Notes: generated by a model from the sequence alone, not told the origin. Shown: positions 44,000 to 52,907, counted from the first letter of the stretch. The stretch is DNA of 64,000 nt from Chloroflexota bacterium (GCA_016234535.1 JACRBH010000025.1:1-64000); one strand, 5' to 3'. Numbers and translations: made by a program.

Positions 44000-44365
44000 A
44001 TGCTAAACACAAGAATCATCCTTTCGGCAACCTGGGTTGTCGCCACTCTTATTTATCTATATGGCGATGTTCTGCGCATCTACCACAGCAGCGATATGGC
44101 AAAAGCGTTGGCTGACATGAAGTTAAACCAGTTCGTTTGGCTGGGGATCGCGATTCTGATGTTGACGCCAATCCTGATGGTTTTCCTGACCTTGGTGTTG
44201 CCGCAGTCCGTGAGTCGCTGGTCGAATATCATCGTGGCCGTCTTCTTCTTCCTGTTCAACCTGGTTGGCTTGCCGACCTATCCACCGTTATTTGACAAAT
44301 TCCTGCTGGCGGTTAGCATGGGGTTCAATGTGGTTACGATCTGGTATGCGTGGAATTGGAGCTAA
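44000..44365 (+). CDS. DUF6326-like four-segment membrane protein
   Basis: 121 residues, four membrane segments, similar to the membrane half of the 42329 product. They share an opening in the form LSATWVVATLIYLYGDVL and a middle RWSNIIVAVFFFLFNL. AAGGAGAG before ATG 44000 decides the start over an ATG five codons upstream. It lies between the dehydrogenase and another membrane protein, all co-oriented with short gaps. Confidence 0.75.
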   Translation: MLNTRIILSATWVVATLIYLYGDVLRIYHSSDMAKALADMKLNQFVWLGIAILMLTPILMVFLTLVLPQSVSRWSNIIVAVFFFLFNLVGLPTYPPLFDKFLLAVSMGFNVVTIWYAWNWS

Positions 44366-44410
44366 CACAATAAATTGTTACACAGAACTTTCAAGAATTA
44401 CGGAGAAAAA

Positions 44411-45115
44411 ATGAAAACTTTACAGAAATCTGGCGGTATCGCCGCGCTGTATATGGCGATCAGCCACCTGATCGGCTTTGTCATCTTCATCGTCGTATTG
44501 GACTATCTCAACATCACCGACCCGGCTCAAAAGCTCGCCATGAACATCGAAAAACAGACGGTCATCTTCTCGACCAACCTGCTCATGTACGTGTTCTTTG
44601 GCTTTGCGCTGATCGTCCTGTCGCTGGCGTTGTATGACCGCTTGAAGTCCGGCTCACCGGCGCTCATGCAGGTGGCTACCGCGATCGGAATCATCTGGGC
44701 TGGCTCGCTCATTGCCAGCGGCATGGCCGCCAATGCCGGGCTGGCTACTGTTGTCGCGCTCTACGCCAAAGACCCGACCCAGGCCGCGTCGACCTTTCAG
44801 GCAATTGAGTCCATCACAAACGGGCTGGGCAACGCTAATGGCGAAATCCTCGGCGGACCTTTGATGCTGTTGGTCAGCCTGGCGGCGCTGCGGACAGGCG
44901 GGATTCCCAAGGGCTTGAATATCCTTGGCTTGTTGGTCGGCGCAGTGGGTATTATCACGATCATCCCAGCGCTGAACGCTTTAGTTGCTGTGTTCGGCCT
45001 GGGTCAGATCATCTGGTTCGTCTGGCTGGGGATCGCCATGCTGCGCAGCAACCCAAGCAAGGTGGCGCAAAAAACAGATGCGTTCATGTCGCGCCACAGC
45101 ACAACAAACATCTAG
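44411..45115 (+). CDS. Multipass membrane protein (DUF4386-like)
   Basis: 234 residues, six membrane segments. GIAALYMAISHLIGFVIF at the N-terminus, a periplasmic loop around DYLNITDPAQKL, and LGNANGEILGGPLMLLVSLA in the second half suggest the DUF4386 type. Function unknown. CGGAG precedes ATG 44411. Last gene of the unit that starts with the small domain fusion; followed by a terminator. Confidence 0.7.
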   Translation: MKTLQKSGGIAALYMAISHLIGFVIFIVVLDYLNITDPAQKLAMNIEKQTVIFSTNLLMYVFFGFALIVLSLALYDRLKSGSPALMQVATAIGIIWAGSLIASGMAANAGLATVVALYAKDPTQAASTFQAIESITNGLGNANGEILGGPLMLLVSLAALRTGGIPKGLNILGLLVGAVGIITIIPALNALVAVFGLGQIIWFVWLGIAMLRSNPSKVAQKTDAFMSRHSTTNI

Positions 45116-45144
45116 ACTTCAAGTTTCAACAGCAAACAAGAGTA

Positions 45145-45177
45145 TTGGAGAGGTTGACTCTCAACCTCTCCAATTTT
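45145..45177 (+). terminator. Rho-independent terminator
   Basis: TTGGAGAGGTTGA (45145-45157) pairs exactly with 45161-45173 around CTC, followed by TTTT. It closes the dehydrogenase/membrane-protein unit. Confidence 0.8.
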
Positions 45178-45216
45178 GAAATGTAAAAAGACAATGATAG
45201 AAAAAGGAGAGAAAAA

Positions 45217-45879
45217 ATGAATAAAGCAAAACAATTTGGGGAAACCGTGGAAGGTTATAACATCCCAGTTTTAAACGAGCGGGAAATAAGAGCTTCGGCA
45301 GGGATACTATATTTTTTTATGTTCCTTGCCTGGATGTTGGTCATATTTAATGAGAATTATTTTCTGATCAAGTTTGTCAACACGATCTTCCTAACAGATT
45401 TCATCATACGGGTATTGATCAGCCCCAAGTATTCTCCTTCATTAGTAATCGGGAGGTTGATCGTAGGCGGTCAAACCCCCGAATATGTCGGCGCGGCTCA
45501 AAAAAAGTTTGCCTGGACGATCGGTCTGGTGCTAGCCACGATCATATTCCTGCTGTTGGTTGTAATGAATTCAACCAGCTTCATTACCGGGATTATCTGT
45601 CAAATCTGCCTGATATTCTTATTCTTTGAATCTGTGTTCGGCATTTGTTTGGGATGCAAATTTTATCCAATGTTCCATAAAGAAAAAACGCATTACTGCC
45701 CCGGCGAAATTTGTGATGTCAAGGCAAAACAGGAGATCCAGAAAACGTCGTTACTGCAAAAAGGCGTTGTGATTGTATCTTTCGCTTATGTGATAGCAGT
45801 AGCGATCTTGTTTAACAATAGTTTTAGTGCAAAACCGACTGACTTGTGGGTTATCGTGAAATCTGTTCTATCGCTCTAA
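45217..45879 (+). CDS. DUF4395 family membrane protein
   Basis: 220 residues, longer than the usual ~150. Family hallmarks are NEREIRASAGILYFFMF near the N-terminus and FFESVFGICLGCKFYPMF with the C-x-x-C pair in the fourth membrane segment. The extra C-terminal part has another membrane segment and HYCPGEICDVK, two more cysteines. DUF4395 proteins occur with thioredoxin-like or sulfur-transfer proteins, so redox handling is possible. Strong AAAGGAGAG before the ATG. Confidence 0.82.
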   Translation: MNKAKQFGETVEGYNIPVLNEREIRASAGILYFFMFLAWMLVIFNENYFLIKFVNTIFLTDFIIRVLISPKYSPSLVIGRLIVGGQTPEYVGAAQKKFAWTIGLVLATIIFLLLVVMNSTSFITGIICQICLIFLFFESVFGICLGCKFYPMFHKEKTHYCPGEICDVKAKQEIQKTSLLQKGVVIVSFAYVIAVAILFNNSFSAKPTDLWVIVKSVLSL

Positions 45880-45910
45880 GGATTGTTTTCTACGAAAAAG
45901 GAAAATATCA

Positions 45911-45961
45911 ATGAAAGCGATTGTATACACAAAAATTGAAGATATTATTTGGAACAAATAA
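45911..45961 (+). pseudogene. Relic of the 5' end of an MDR dehydrogenase gene
   Basis: The first 24 bases of this 17-codon ORF are identical to the first 24 of the dehydrogenase gene at 47846 (both encode MKAIVYTK). Then it diverges and stops. It marks where the intact gene used to follow DUF4395 before about 1.9 kb was placed in between. Confidence 0.65.
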
Positions 45962-45997
45962 AGGCATTAGCTGTTTGGCTATTTATGAAGAGTAAAA

Positions 45998-47146
45998 ATG
46001 ACAAATAAAAAAAATAACCGGCTACCAATTAAATCGTTTGCGCAAAAGGCGGTACGTATTATGCTGACTATAATTTCCATCTTATTGGCTTGCATACTCA
46101 TTCTTGTTGGCGTACTACAGCTATGGAGCTATCCCGGAAAACCGCAACCCTTCGTGGATGAAAACGGAAATCCACTGGCGGGCAGCATCTCTGAGAAGGT
46201 TTTTGTCAACATCAACGGTGTGGAACAAGGGATGTTTATCATAAGCAAAGATGTAACGCATCCAGTGCTGCTTTACCTGCATGGAGGTATGCCTGATTAC
46301 TTCCTCACACAGGAGCACCCTACAGGTCTTGAAGATTATTTCACCGTCGTTTGGTGGGAACAGCGCGGTTCAGGAATTTCCTACAGTGACGATATTCCGC
46401 CAGAGACGATGACGCTGGAGCAAATGATATCTGACACGCTGGAGGTGACGAATTACTTGCGCCACCGATTCGGTAAAGAAAAAATATACCTCATGGGACA
46501 TTCGGGGGGAACCTTCATTGGCATCCAGGCGGCTGCGCGGGCACCGGAGTTGTACTATGCCTACATTGGCGTGGCTCAGATGTCAAATCAGCTCAAATCT
46601 GAAAAGCTGGCGTATGAGTATATGCTTCAGCAATTCAAAGGGAACGGAAACAAGGAAATGGTACACAAACTCGAAGAAGCGCCGGTCACGATGACGGGCG
46701 GCACACCGGATGCATACCTTGCATTGCGTGACCCCGCAATGCACAGCCTTGGTATTGGCACAATGCATGATATGGATTCAGTTCTCACCGGTATCTTCAT
46801 ACCATCATTACAAAGCCGAGACTACACATTAAGTGAAAAGGTCAATACCTGGCGTGGCAAAGCCAACTCCGGCGTGGCTCCTCTATGGGATGACTTTCTA
46901 GCCACGGATCTGAGCAAAGAAGTGACGGAGCTTTCCATTCCCTTTTATTTCTTTGAAGGCATTTACGATTACACCTGCTCCTACACATTGGCAAAGGAGT
47001 ATTTTGACAAACTCAAGGCGCCAATAAAAGGGTTTTACACGTTCGAACAGTCCGCCCACAGCCCATTGTTCGAAGAACCTGAAAAAATGGGACGTATTTT
47101 GCAGGAGGATGTACTGGCTGGAGTGAACAACCTTGCCGACAAATAG
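45998..47146 (+). CDS. Membrane-anchored alpha/beta hydrolase (proline iminopeptidase-like)
   Basis: 382 residues. One N-terminal membrane anchor (IMLTIISILLACILILVGVL), then an alpha/beta-hydrolase: LLYLHGGMPDY (oxyanion), WWEQRGSG, nucleophile elbow MGHSGGT with Ser near 167, catalytic Asp in FFEGIYDYTC, and catalytic His in EQSAHSPLFEEP. The HGG and WWEQRGSG motifs are those of proline iminopeptidase relatives. It lies in the segment between the two copies of the dehydrogenase start and is probably acquired. Confidence 0.85.
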   Translation: MTNKKNNRLPIKSFAQKAVRIMLTIISILLACILILVGVLQLWSYPGKPQPFVDENGNPLAGSISEKVFVNINGVEQGMFIISKDVTHPVLLYLHGGMPDYFLTQEHPTGLEDYFTVVWWEQRGSGISYSDDIPPETMTLEQMISDTLEVTNYLRHRFGKEKIYLMGHSGGTFIGIQAAARAPELYYAYIGVAQMSNQLKSEKLAYEYMLQQFKGNGNKEMVHKLEEAPVTMTGGTPDAYLALRDPAMHSLGIGTMHDMDSVLTGIFIPSLQSRDYTLSEKVNTWRGKANSGVAPLWDDFLATDLSKEVTELSIPFYFFEGIYDYTCSYTLAKEYFDKLKAPIKGFYTFEQSAHSPLFEEPEKMGRILQEDVLAGVNNLADK

Positions 47147-47189
47147 ACGGTTCAAGTTCTTTCTACAGATCAAACATTGTCCACGCCCG

Positions 47190-47260
47190 CCCACCTGTAC
47201 CCCGAAGGGGCATACCCACAGGGCGCAACGCGACGCAAACCGTTAGGTTGACGCCTTTGG
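47190..47260. other. attC-like candidate after the hydrolase gene
   Basis: A GC-rich stretch with a CCCC-GAA-GGGG hairpin (about 47202-47212) ends CGCAAACCGTTAGGTTGAC. GTTAGGT (47242-47248) fits the GTTRRRY core of integron attC sites. I could not find the matching RYYYAAC core or the long palindromic pairing on the left side, so this is only a possibility. Confidence 0.2.
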
Positions 47261-47295
47261 CGCATGAATATTGAAATGAAATACTAGGAGAAAAT

Positions 47296-47814
47296 ATGTT
47301 TATAGATGTTGAAACAAAGCGCTTGGTATTAAAGTGCATTGATCAAAGTGATAGGGATTTCATTTTTGAAGAGTATCAGAATGATTTTATTACTAAGTAT
47401 CAATATGACGAAGAACCCATGACAGATATCAAAGAAGCAGATGATTTAATGGAATTTTATAATATGAAAGAACCAAGGAGTCAAAATAGATGGGTATTAA
47501 TTGATAAAACTACAAATACAAAACTTGGAACATGTGGCTATCATTTGTGGAATCCTGATAATAAAGAAGTAGAAATTGGTTTTGAGTTAATGGAACAATA
47601 CAATGGCAAGGGCTATATGCTGGAAGCTATAGAAGCGATAATTGAATTTGCAAGACATAAAATGAAGGTGGAAAGAATAAATGCGATTGCATACATTAAA
47701 AATAAAAACTGCATAAAACTTTTGGAAAGACTAGGATTTATTAAAGTGGGTGAAGAGGAAACTGAATTTCGAGGTCAAATATATCTTCATAATATATATG
47801 CATTGAAAATATAA
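47296..47814 (+). CDS. AT-rich RimJ/RimL-type GNAT acetyltransferase
   Basis: 172 residues. Begins ETKRLVLKCIDQSDRDFIF (RimJ/RimL opening). The acetyl-CoA motif is EIGFELMEQYNGKGYMLEA, and NKNCIKLLERLGFIKVG is the conserved C-terminal segment. Base use is unlike the neighbours: on one 60-base line (47461-47520) only 16 bases are G or C, and AAA, ATA and AAT codons dominate. This points to recent transfer from a low-GC donor, possibly a Firmicute. Good AGGAG ribosome site. Confidence 0.87.
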   Translation: MFIDVETKRLVLKCIDQSDRDFIFEEYQNDFITKYQYDEEPMTDIKEADDLMEFYNMKEPRSQNRWVLIDKTTNTKLGTCGYHLWNPDNKEVEIGFELMEQYNGKGYMLEAIEAIIEFARHKMKVERINAIAYIKNKNCIKLLERLGFIKVGEEETEFRGQIYLHNIYALKI

Positions 47815-47845
47815 CCTGACTTGAAAAGTAATCCTGGAGGAAGAA

Positions 47846-48823
47846 ATGAAAGCGATTGTATACACAAAATTTGGCCCGCCCGAGGTTCTTCATCTTCAAG
47901 AGGTGGAAAAGCCCACCCCTAAAGCGAATGAGGTGCTGATAAAAATACATGCGACAACAGTCGTAAAAGAAGACCCGGACATGAGGGCTTCCCCAGGTTT
48001 TAATGGATTCCTGAAACCCAGAAATCCGATTCTGGGGCAAGAGTTGGCTGGGGAGATCGAAGCTATCGGCAAAGACGTGACCCGATTCAAACCCGGCGAC
48101 CAGGTATTTGGCTTCGACATGTTTGGCGCGTATGCCGAATACAAATGTATGCCTGAAAACGGGGCGCTAGCCATAAAACCGACCAACATGAGCTATGAGG
48201 AGGCGGCCAGCGTCCCGAATGGGGCATTAACCGCGCTGCCTTTTCTGAGAGATAAGGGCAAGATCCAGAGCGGACAAACCGTGCTGATCTATGGCGCTTC
48301 TGGATCGGTTGGCGCTGCTGCAGTGCAGTTGGCCAAGTATTACGGGGCTAAGGTGACCGGGGTATGCAGTGCTGCGAATTTGGAATGGGTCAAATCTTTG
48401 GGAGCCGATCAGGTGATTGATTACACCCAGGAAGATTTTACCGAAAACGGCAAGACCTATGACATTATTTTTGACACGGTCGGCAAGCGTTCGTTTTCAG
48501 AGTGCAAAGGCGCGTTGACGGATGAAGGTATCTATCTTGCTACAGTTCCTACGCCGGTAATTATGCTTCAAGCTTTATTGACCGCAAGGAGCGGCAGCAA
48601 AAAGGTAAAGTTTGTGGCTGCGGGTTTGAGACCAGCAAGTGAGAAGATCAAAGATCTTTCCTTCCTCACAGAGTTGATTGAGGCGGGGAAGATAAAACCG
48701 GTCATAGATAGATGCTATCCTCTTGAACAGATCGTCGAGGCGCATCGCTATGTCGGGCAAGAACATAAAAAGGGAAATGTCGTCATCACAGTGGAACATA
48801 ATAACAATGAAAAAGGAGAGTGA
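47846..48823 (+). CDS. Zinc-independent MDR NAD(P)-dependent alcohol dehydrogenase/quinone oxidoreductase
   Basis: 325 residues. Same family as 43032: no zinc ligands, NADPH motif [20 protein letters not shown] (about 148-167), [14 protein letters not shown], and C-terminal [15 protein letters not shown]. Strong CTGGAGG ribosome site. It was probably the natural neighbour of DUF4395 before the insertion at 45911-47845. A 72-residue membrane protein gene follows after three bases. Confidence 0.9.
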   Translation: MKAIVYTKFGPPEVLHLQEVEKPTPKANEVLIKIHATTVVKEDPDMRASPGFNGFLKPRNPILGQELAGEIEAIGKDVTRFKPGDQVFGFDMFGAYAEYKCMPENGALAIKPTNMSYEEAASVPNGALTALPFLRDKGKIQSGQTVLIYGASGSVGAAAVQLAKYYGAKVTGVCSAANLEWVKSLGADQVIDYTQEDFTENGKTYDIIFDTVGKRSFSECKGALTDEGIYLATVPTPVIMLQALLTARSGSKKVKFVAAGLRPASEKIKDLSFLTELIEAGKIKPVIDRCYPLEQIVEAHRYVGQEHKKGNVVITVEHNNNEKGE

Positions 48824-48826
48824 AAA

Positions 48827-49045
48827 ATGAACATAAAGAAACTGGTCGTTGAATTTGTTGCCGTATTCACAGTAACTCTGGCGACTGCTGCGCTTGTGAC
48901 ATTTCTATGGAATCTCATCGGGCATGGAGCCAGCACCGTGGATTGGGAGACCTCATTCCGCTTTGCCGTCATCTTCGGCGTCATCCTGACATGGGCAAAG
49001 GCACGGGACGTTGGTATCGAAGGCAATCAGGATGTCAAACCATGA
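48827..49045 (+). CDS. Small membrane protein
   Basis: 72 residues with two hydrophobic segments (VAVFTVTLATAALVTFLW and FAVIFGVILTWA), basic start and polar end. No family recognised. AAGGAG precedes the ATG three bases after the dehydrogenase stop, so the two are coupled. It repeats the theme of this region, an MDR dehydrogenase paired with a small membrane protein. Its end abuts the fructokinase remnant on the other strand. Confidence 0.65.
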   Translation: MNIKKLVVEFVAVFTVTLATAALVTFLWNLIGHGASTVDWETSFRFAVIFGVILTWAKARDVGIEGNQDVKP

Positions 49046-49327
49046 GCGCAACATGCCAACAATATTTGCGTTGGCGCAATTGGGTTTGGCTGTCGGGAGG
49101 ATATGCCCATAGGTAGGCGAAGCAGGATTCGGGTCGAGTGGACCGCAGCGGCAAATCCAATGGATGGATGCGAGTTTTTCGAGACGCTTCTCCTGTTGTT
49201 TGAAGAAGTCGACTACTCGAGGCGGCGTCTCTTCCGGTGTTGTGGGCTCCGCATCCACAGCGCAGATGAATTTTGTTCCTCCGCCTTCGATACCACCGAA
49301 GAAAACATCTTTATTCGTGCCAGATAT
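49046..49327 (-). pseudogene. Broken ROK-family fructokinase
   Basis: Read on the minus strand after the GH32 stop. FGGIEGGGTKFICAV (phosphate-binding motif) is followed by TPEETPPRVVDFFKQQ and GPLDPNPASPTYGHI, all from the first third of a ROK fructokinase. The segment between the first two blocks is shortened, the region before GPLD is scrambled, the start codon is lost, and everything after NANIVGM is gone. It would have phosphorylated fructose released by the GH32 enzyme. Confidence 0.7.
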
Positions 49328-50720
49328 CTTTGAGTTTCCAAATATCCAGTGATGTGATTTTGACCATGCCATCTTCGGCGAAAACTCCCAAGTGGTTGCT
49401 GGATTCATGCGACGGGTAGATACGCGTTGCGAGACAGATTTTACGGTTGGCGAAAACTTCAACCACGGAATGATCCAAAAAAATGCGCAAGGTAAGTGGT
49501 TCATGATTTTCCAGGAAGAGGGGCGCTATATGGTTATCCGTATGAACTTCAGGGTTGGGATTTAAACGCTCAAGGACAAGCCGATGCTGCTGAGGTTGAT
49601 AAATGACCCGGGCTTGCTCGCGCCCATCGGAAGAGCTGCGCAGAATAATGCCACATTCGGTTTGTAGATCGGATTGAAATTGAACTTGAATTTCGAAAGC
49701 ATCCCCCTGAATATTTTCGAGCAGGCCAGTAGCTGGTGTAATTTGAAGATCGTCAAAGTGATAATTTTCCTGACGCAATGCGCTCAGCTCTGGAACCGGT
49801 TCAACCGCTAATTTACCGTTTGGGAGGAGGGAGAGTTCGAGCGGGAGTGACATGACACCATCCCAGCCTGCATCCAGTGCCAGATGCGGGCTGCGCCCTT
49901 CTCTGAGCCAGCCCCACATGATGTAGCGTCCATCTTCGGCGCGCATAACCTGCGGAGCATAAAAATAATTACCATAGACCAGCCTTTCCTGTACATCTGG
50001 GCTGAACTGATCTGCTTCGAATGTACCTGTGAAATAAATTGCCCCAAGAAGGTCATTGGGTGTTGCCTGAATGGAAATAATCAACGCGCGTTTTTCTCCA
50101 AAGGTGAGCAGGTTCGGACATTCCCACATGGTGCCGGTCCAGAAAGGTTCCTTTTTTCTAACATCGCCAGCCAGGAGGGGATGGATGTACTCCCAGTTGA
50201 GCAAGTCGTCAGAACGGTAGAGCAGGACGACGCCACCTGAGCCTTCAATTTTTGAACCGAGAAGCATATACCAATGATTGTTTTCTCTCCAAACAAACGG
50301 GTCGCGGATATGTCCACCGGCATGGGCTTCGATATTTGGCGGTGGCGTAGATATCACGGGTTGTGGATGTTTTTGCCAGGTGAGCATGTCATCGGAACTG
50401 GTTGCCATAATCTGAACTTGAGGGTGGACGCCTGTGTAAAAAAGAGTAGGGATGCCGTTATTAATGATGGCACAACCAGACCAGCATCCATCCTCGTCCA
50501 TGCCGTCGGGCGTGGGTGTCAGGGCAATGGGTAGATGTTGCCAATACACCAAATCGGTACTGACCGCGTGTCCCCAGTGGATCGTGCCATGAAATGCCCC
50601 GTTGGGGTTGTACTGGTAGTACATGTGGTACTGCCCTTTCCATTGGATCAATCCGTTTGGATCATTCATCCAATTGGCGGGCGGCAGAAAGTGATATTGA
50701 GGGCGATGCGGGTCGGTCAT
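49311..50720 (-). CDS. Glycoside hydrolase family 32 (sucrose/levan-type beta-fructosidase)
   Basis: 469 residues. Five-bladed propeller with the three catalytic motifs: WMNDPNG (17-23, nucleophile D20), RDP (139-141) and EC (E200, acid/base, in WECPNL). A C-terminal beta-sandwich has LRIFLDHSVVEVFANR. No signal peptide, so it acts in the cytoplasm on imported sucrose or fructo-oligosaccharides. I chose ATG 50720 (AAGGAT upstream) over a start 17 codons earlier inside a repeat. It is the only intact gene of its operon: the sugar permease before it and the fructokinase after it are fragments. Confidence 0.93.
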   Translation of the reverse strand: MTDPHRPQYHFLPPANWMNDPNGLIQWKGQYHMYYQYNPNGAFHGTIHWGHAVSTDLVYWQHLPIALTPTPDGMDEDGCWSGCAIINNGIPTLFYTGVHPQVQIMATSSDDMLTWQKHPQPVISTPPPNIEAHAGGHIRDPFVWRENNHWYMLLGSKIEGSGGVVLLYRSDDLLNWEYIHPLLAGDVRKKEPFWTGTMWECPNLLTFGEKRALIISIQATPNDLLGAIYFTGTFEADQFSPDVQERLVYGNYFYAPQVMRAEDGRYIMWGWLREGRSPHLALDAGWDGVMSLPLELSLLPNGKLAVEPVPELSALRQENYHFDDLQITPATGLLENIQGDAFEIQVQFQSDLQTECGIILRSSSDGREQARVIYQPQQHRLVLERLNPNPEVHTDNHIAPLFLENHEPLTLRIFLDHSVVEVFANRKICLATRIYPSHESSNHLGVFAEDGMVKITSLDIWKLKDIWHE

Positions 50721-50740
50721 GACAAATATCCTTAATCTAT

Positions 50741-50952
50741 AGTCCCCAAAGCGGAGCGAATGGGAGGGCAAGTGTGCGCCGCACGTGATTTGCTTGGCAA
50801 ATCATGCAGGTGAGAACCTCGGATTTCAGGAGTAGTGACCCTCACCTGCACTGCACGCTTCGCGGCAGCGCGATGCATACCTGCCCTGGCGGGCGGTGCC
50901 AGGGAGTGTCGTTCCGCTCAGGGTGACACGGTCGGGTGCGTAAGGCGAGATA
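50741..50952. repeat. Dispersed-repeat gap upstream of the GH32 gene
   Basis: 50741-50775 matches the repeat at 25133-25167 (31 of 35). It is followed by a perfect hairpin TGATTTGC/GCAAATCA (about 50789-50807), distant GCAGGTGAG/CTCACCTGC arms, and a segment with TGTCGTTCCGCTCAGGGTGA related to a short stretch near 21725. No gene is seen. The repeats now separate the sugar permease relic from GH32. Confidence 0.55.
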
Positions 50953-51054
50953 TTAACCCTTAATGCCATTCGTTGCAATGCTCTTTACGAATGCGTTTTG
51001 GAACATGAAGAAAAAGAGCAAGACTGGAAAGACGATCTGGGTGGAGTACGCCAT
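50953..51054 (-). pseudogene. C-terminal relic of a MalG-type sugar ABC permease
   Basis: 33 codons ending in a stop: MAYSTQIVFPVLLFFFMFQ and NAFVKSIATNGIKG. The last segment (F-x-x-F-Q-x-x-F-V, ending G-x-K-G) is the typical end of carbohydrate ABC permeases of the MalG type. The rest is missing; a histidine kinase gene starts 72 bases to the right on the other strand. Confidence 0.65.
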
Positions 51055-51113
51055 CACTTGTCTTCATTGCACATTGCTCTGATAAAAAACTGTAGTCCGA
51101 TAAAAATTTCGAT

Positions 51114-51119
51114 TATAGT
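51114..51119 (+). promoter_or_regulatory. -10 box giving a leaderless kinase mRNA
   Basis: TATAGT, then six bases, then ATG at 51126, the same spacing as at 39280. No Shine-Dalgarno sequence. The -35 position (about 51091) is poor. Confidence 0.4.
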
Positions 51120-51125
51120 TAATCC

Positions 51126-52907
51126 ATGTCTCTGCGCACACGGCTGATTATATTCGTTCTGCTTTTTGGCTCGGCAGTATTAACCAACATCTTCGCGTTG
51201 GTATATCTGGCGCGTTCCATTTCCGATTCGCTGGGAGCCATCGAAAATATTCGTCAGCGTCAATTGGTGGCGGTGCGGATGAATGCGCATTTGCGCGATG
51301 CCGAGGCGGCGTTGTACCGTTACCAGATCAACGGTGAGACGGGTTTCAAATCCCAATTTATTGAGCAATTAAATAATTTCTCCAACGACCTGGTGCAATA
51401 TCGCTCATTGGCCATTGGCCCTGATGAATTGCAATGGGCTTCCACTCTGGAAGTGGCATATCAACAGGCATTGACCACCGGCAGCGACTTGATCAAACTT
51501 CGCGACAATCAGACAAGCCGCCTTGATGAATTCCTTGGGGCGCAATCGCAATTATCCGCTTTCCTTTCCAATGATGTCATGCCAGGCCGCACGGACGATG
51601 TTGAATATCAGGCAATCGTTTCAGCCATGCAGGATTCGTCGCGCGCCATGCTATCTGCTGTGACGGGGTATCTGGCATCACCAGAAGAAAACAAACGTGT
51701 GCAATTCACGGATGCTGTCGTTGAGTTCCAGCGGGCGGCGGATAACTTTCACAGCATTGCGCAATCAGAAGATGAAAAACGCTGGGCGGAAGAAACTCTC
51801 GCCATCTTCGATCGATTAAAATCACTGGGCACCCAGTTGATCAGCGGACGTGATTTGCAGCAATCGCTGTATGCGAATTTTATTTCCATCATCTTCAATG
51901 CGGGCCAGCAGACCATTGTCGGAAAAATCGAACCGCATGAAACTGAAAAATTCACACAGGAACAGCAGGCCTTGTTGAATGCGGTCAACACTGCCAGCGT
52001 TGCGAGCATCCTTGCGGCAGCCTTGATCTCGGGCTTTGCTATCCTGTTCATGACCCAGTTATCTCGGCAGATCAATACGCGCGCCACTGCACTGCTCGAT
52101 GGCGCGGAGCGTGTGACACATGGAAACCTCGAAGAGCCAGTCGAGATCACTGGCGAAGATGAGTTCGGGAAACTCGCAACTTCTTTCAACACGATGATGC
52201 TCGAACTAGCCAACCGCGAAGACCGCCTGCGCGCCATGATCGGCAAGATGGCTCACATTCAGGATGAAGAACGCCGCCTCATTGGTCTGGACCTGCATGA
52301 TGGTCTGACTCAATTGATCATCTCTGCCAATATGCATTTGAATACGCTCAACTCACAGATCGGTTCACGACTGAACGCGCAGACGCTTCAATCCCTGGAC
52401 GTAAGCAGGACTCTGATCAAACAGTCCATTGACGAAGCCCGTAGAGTGATCTCGGAACTGCGCCCGACGATGGTGGAAGACTTGGGCTTGGAACGCGGAC
52501 TCCGTCAATATGTGACCGAAGTGTGCGAAGAACAAAATTGGGAATCAGAAATCGTGACTGACACGCAGGGATTGCAAATCGAACATTCGATGGAGGCCTC
52601 CATCTTCCGCATCGCACAGGAGGCGTTGACCAACGTCCGCAAACACGCGCGGACTCAACGGGTGCGAGTCGAACTGTCAGCGGAGGATCAAAGCCTGGTG
52701 CTGCGCGTACAGGACTGGGGTCAGGGTTTTGATGCGTTGTTAATCCAAAAAGATGAAGCCGAACATTTGGGCTTGGTCAGTATGCAGGAGCGGGCGCAAA
52801 TGATCAACGGAGTCTGCAAGATCGAAAGCGAACTTGGAAAAGGGACAAGCGTCGAGGTGCGGATTCCGCTGGCGTCGCTGGCGCAGAGGAGCAAAGATGG
52901 AAAGTGA
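51126..52907 (+). CDS. HAMP-containing NarX-type sensor histidine kinase
   Basis: 593 residues. Two membrane segments (about 5-29 and 290-312) flank a ~260-residue extracytoplasmic four-helix sensor. A HAMP domain follows (about 313-365), then HisKA_3 with H391 in RRLIGLDLHDGLTQLII. HATPase_c has ALTNVRKHA, VQDWGQGFD and GLVSMQERA. It senses an external ligand and phosphorylates the regulator encoded downstream. The 3' end overlaps that gene by 11 bases. Confidence 0.93.
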   Translation: MSLRTRLIIFVLLFGSAVLTNIFALVYLARSISDSLGAIENIRQRQLVAVRMNAHLRDAEAALYRYQINGETGFKSQFIEQLNNFSNDLVQYRSLAIGPDELQWASTLEVAYQQALTTGSDLIKLRDNQTSRLDEFLGAQSQLSAFLSNDVMPGRTDDVEYQAIVSAMQDSSRAMLSAVTGYLASPEENKRVQFTDAVVEFQRAADNFHSIAQSEDEKRWAEETLAIFDRLKSLGTQLISGRDLQQSLYANFISIIFNAGQQTIVGKIEPHETEKFTQEQQALLNAVNTASVASILAAALISGFAILFMTQLSRQINTRATALLDGAERVTHGNLEEPVEITGEDEFGKLATSFNTMMLELANREDRLRAMIGKMAHIQDEERRLIGLDLHDGLTQLIISANMHLNTLNSQIGSRLNAQTLQSLDVSRTLIKQSIDEARRVISELRPTMVEDLGLERGLRQYVTEVCEEQNWESEIVTDTQGLQIEHSMEASIFRIAQEALTNVRKHARTQRVRVELSAEDQSLVLRVQDWGQGFDALLIQKDEAEHLGLVSMQERAQMINGVCKIESELGKGTSVEVRIPLASLAQRSKDGK

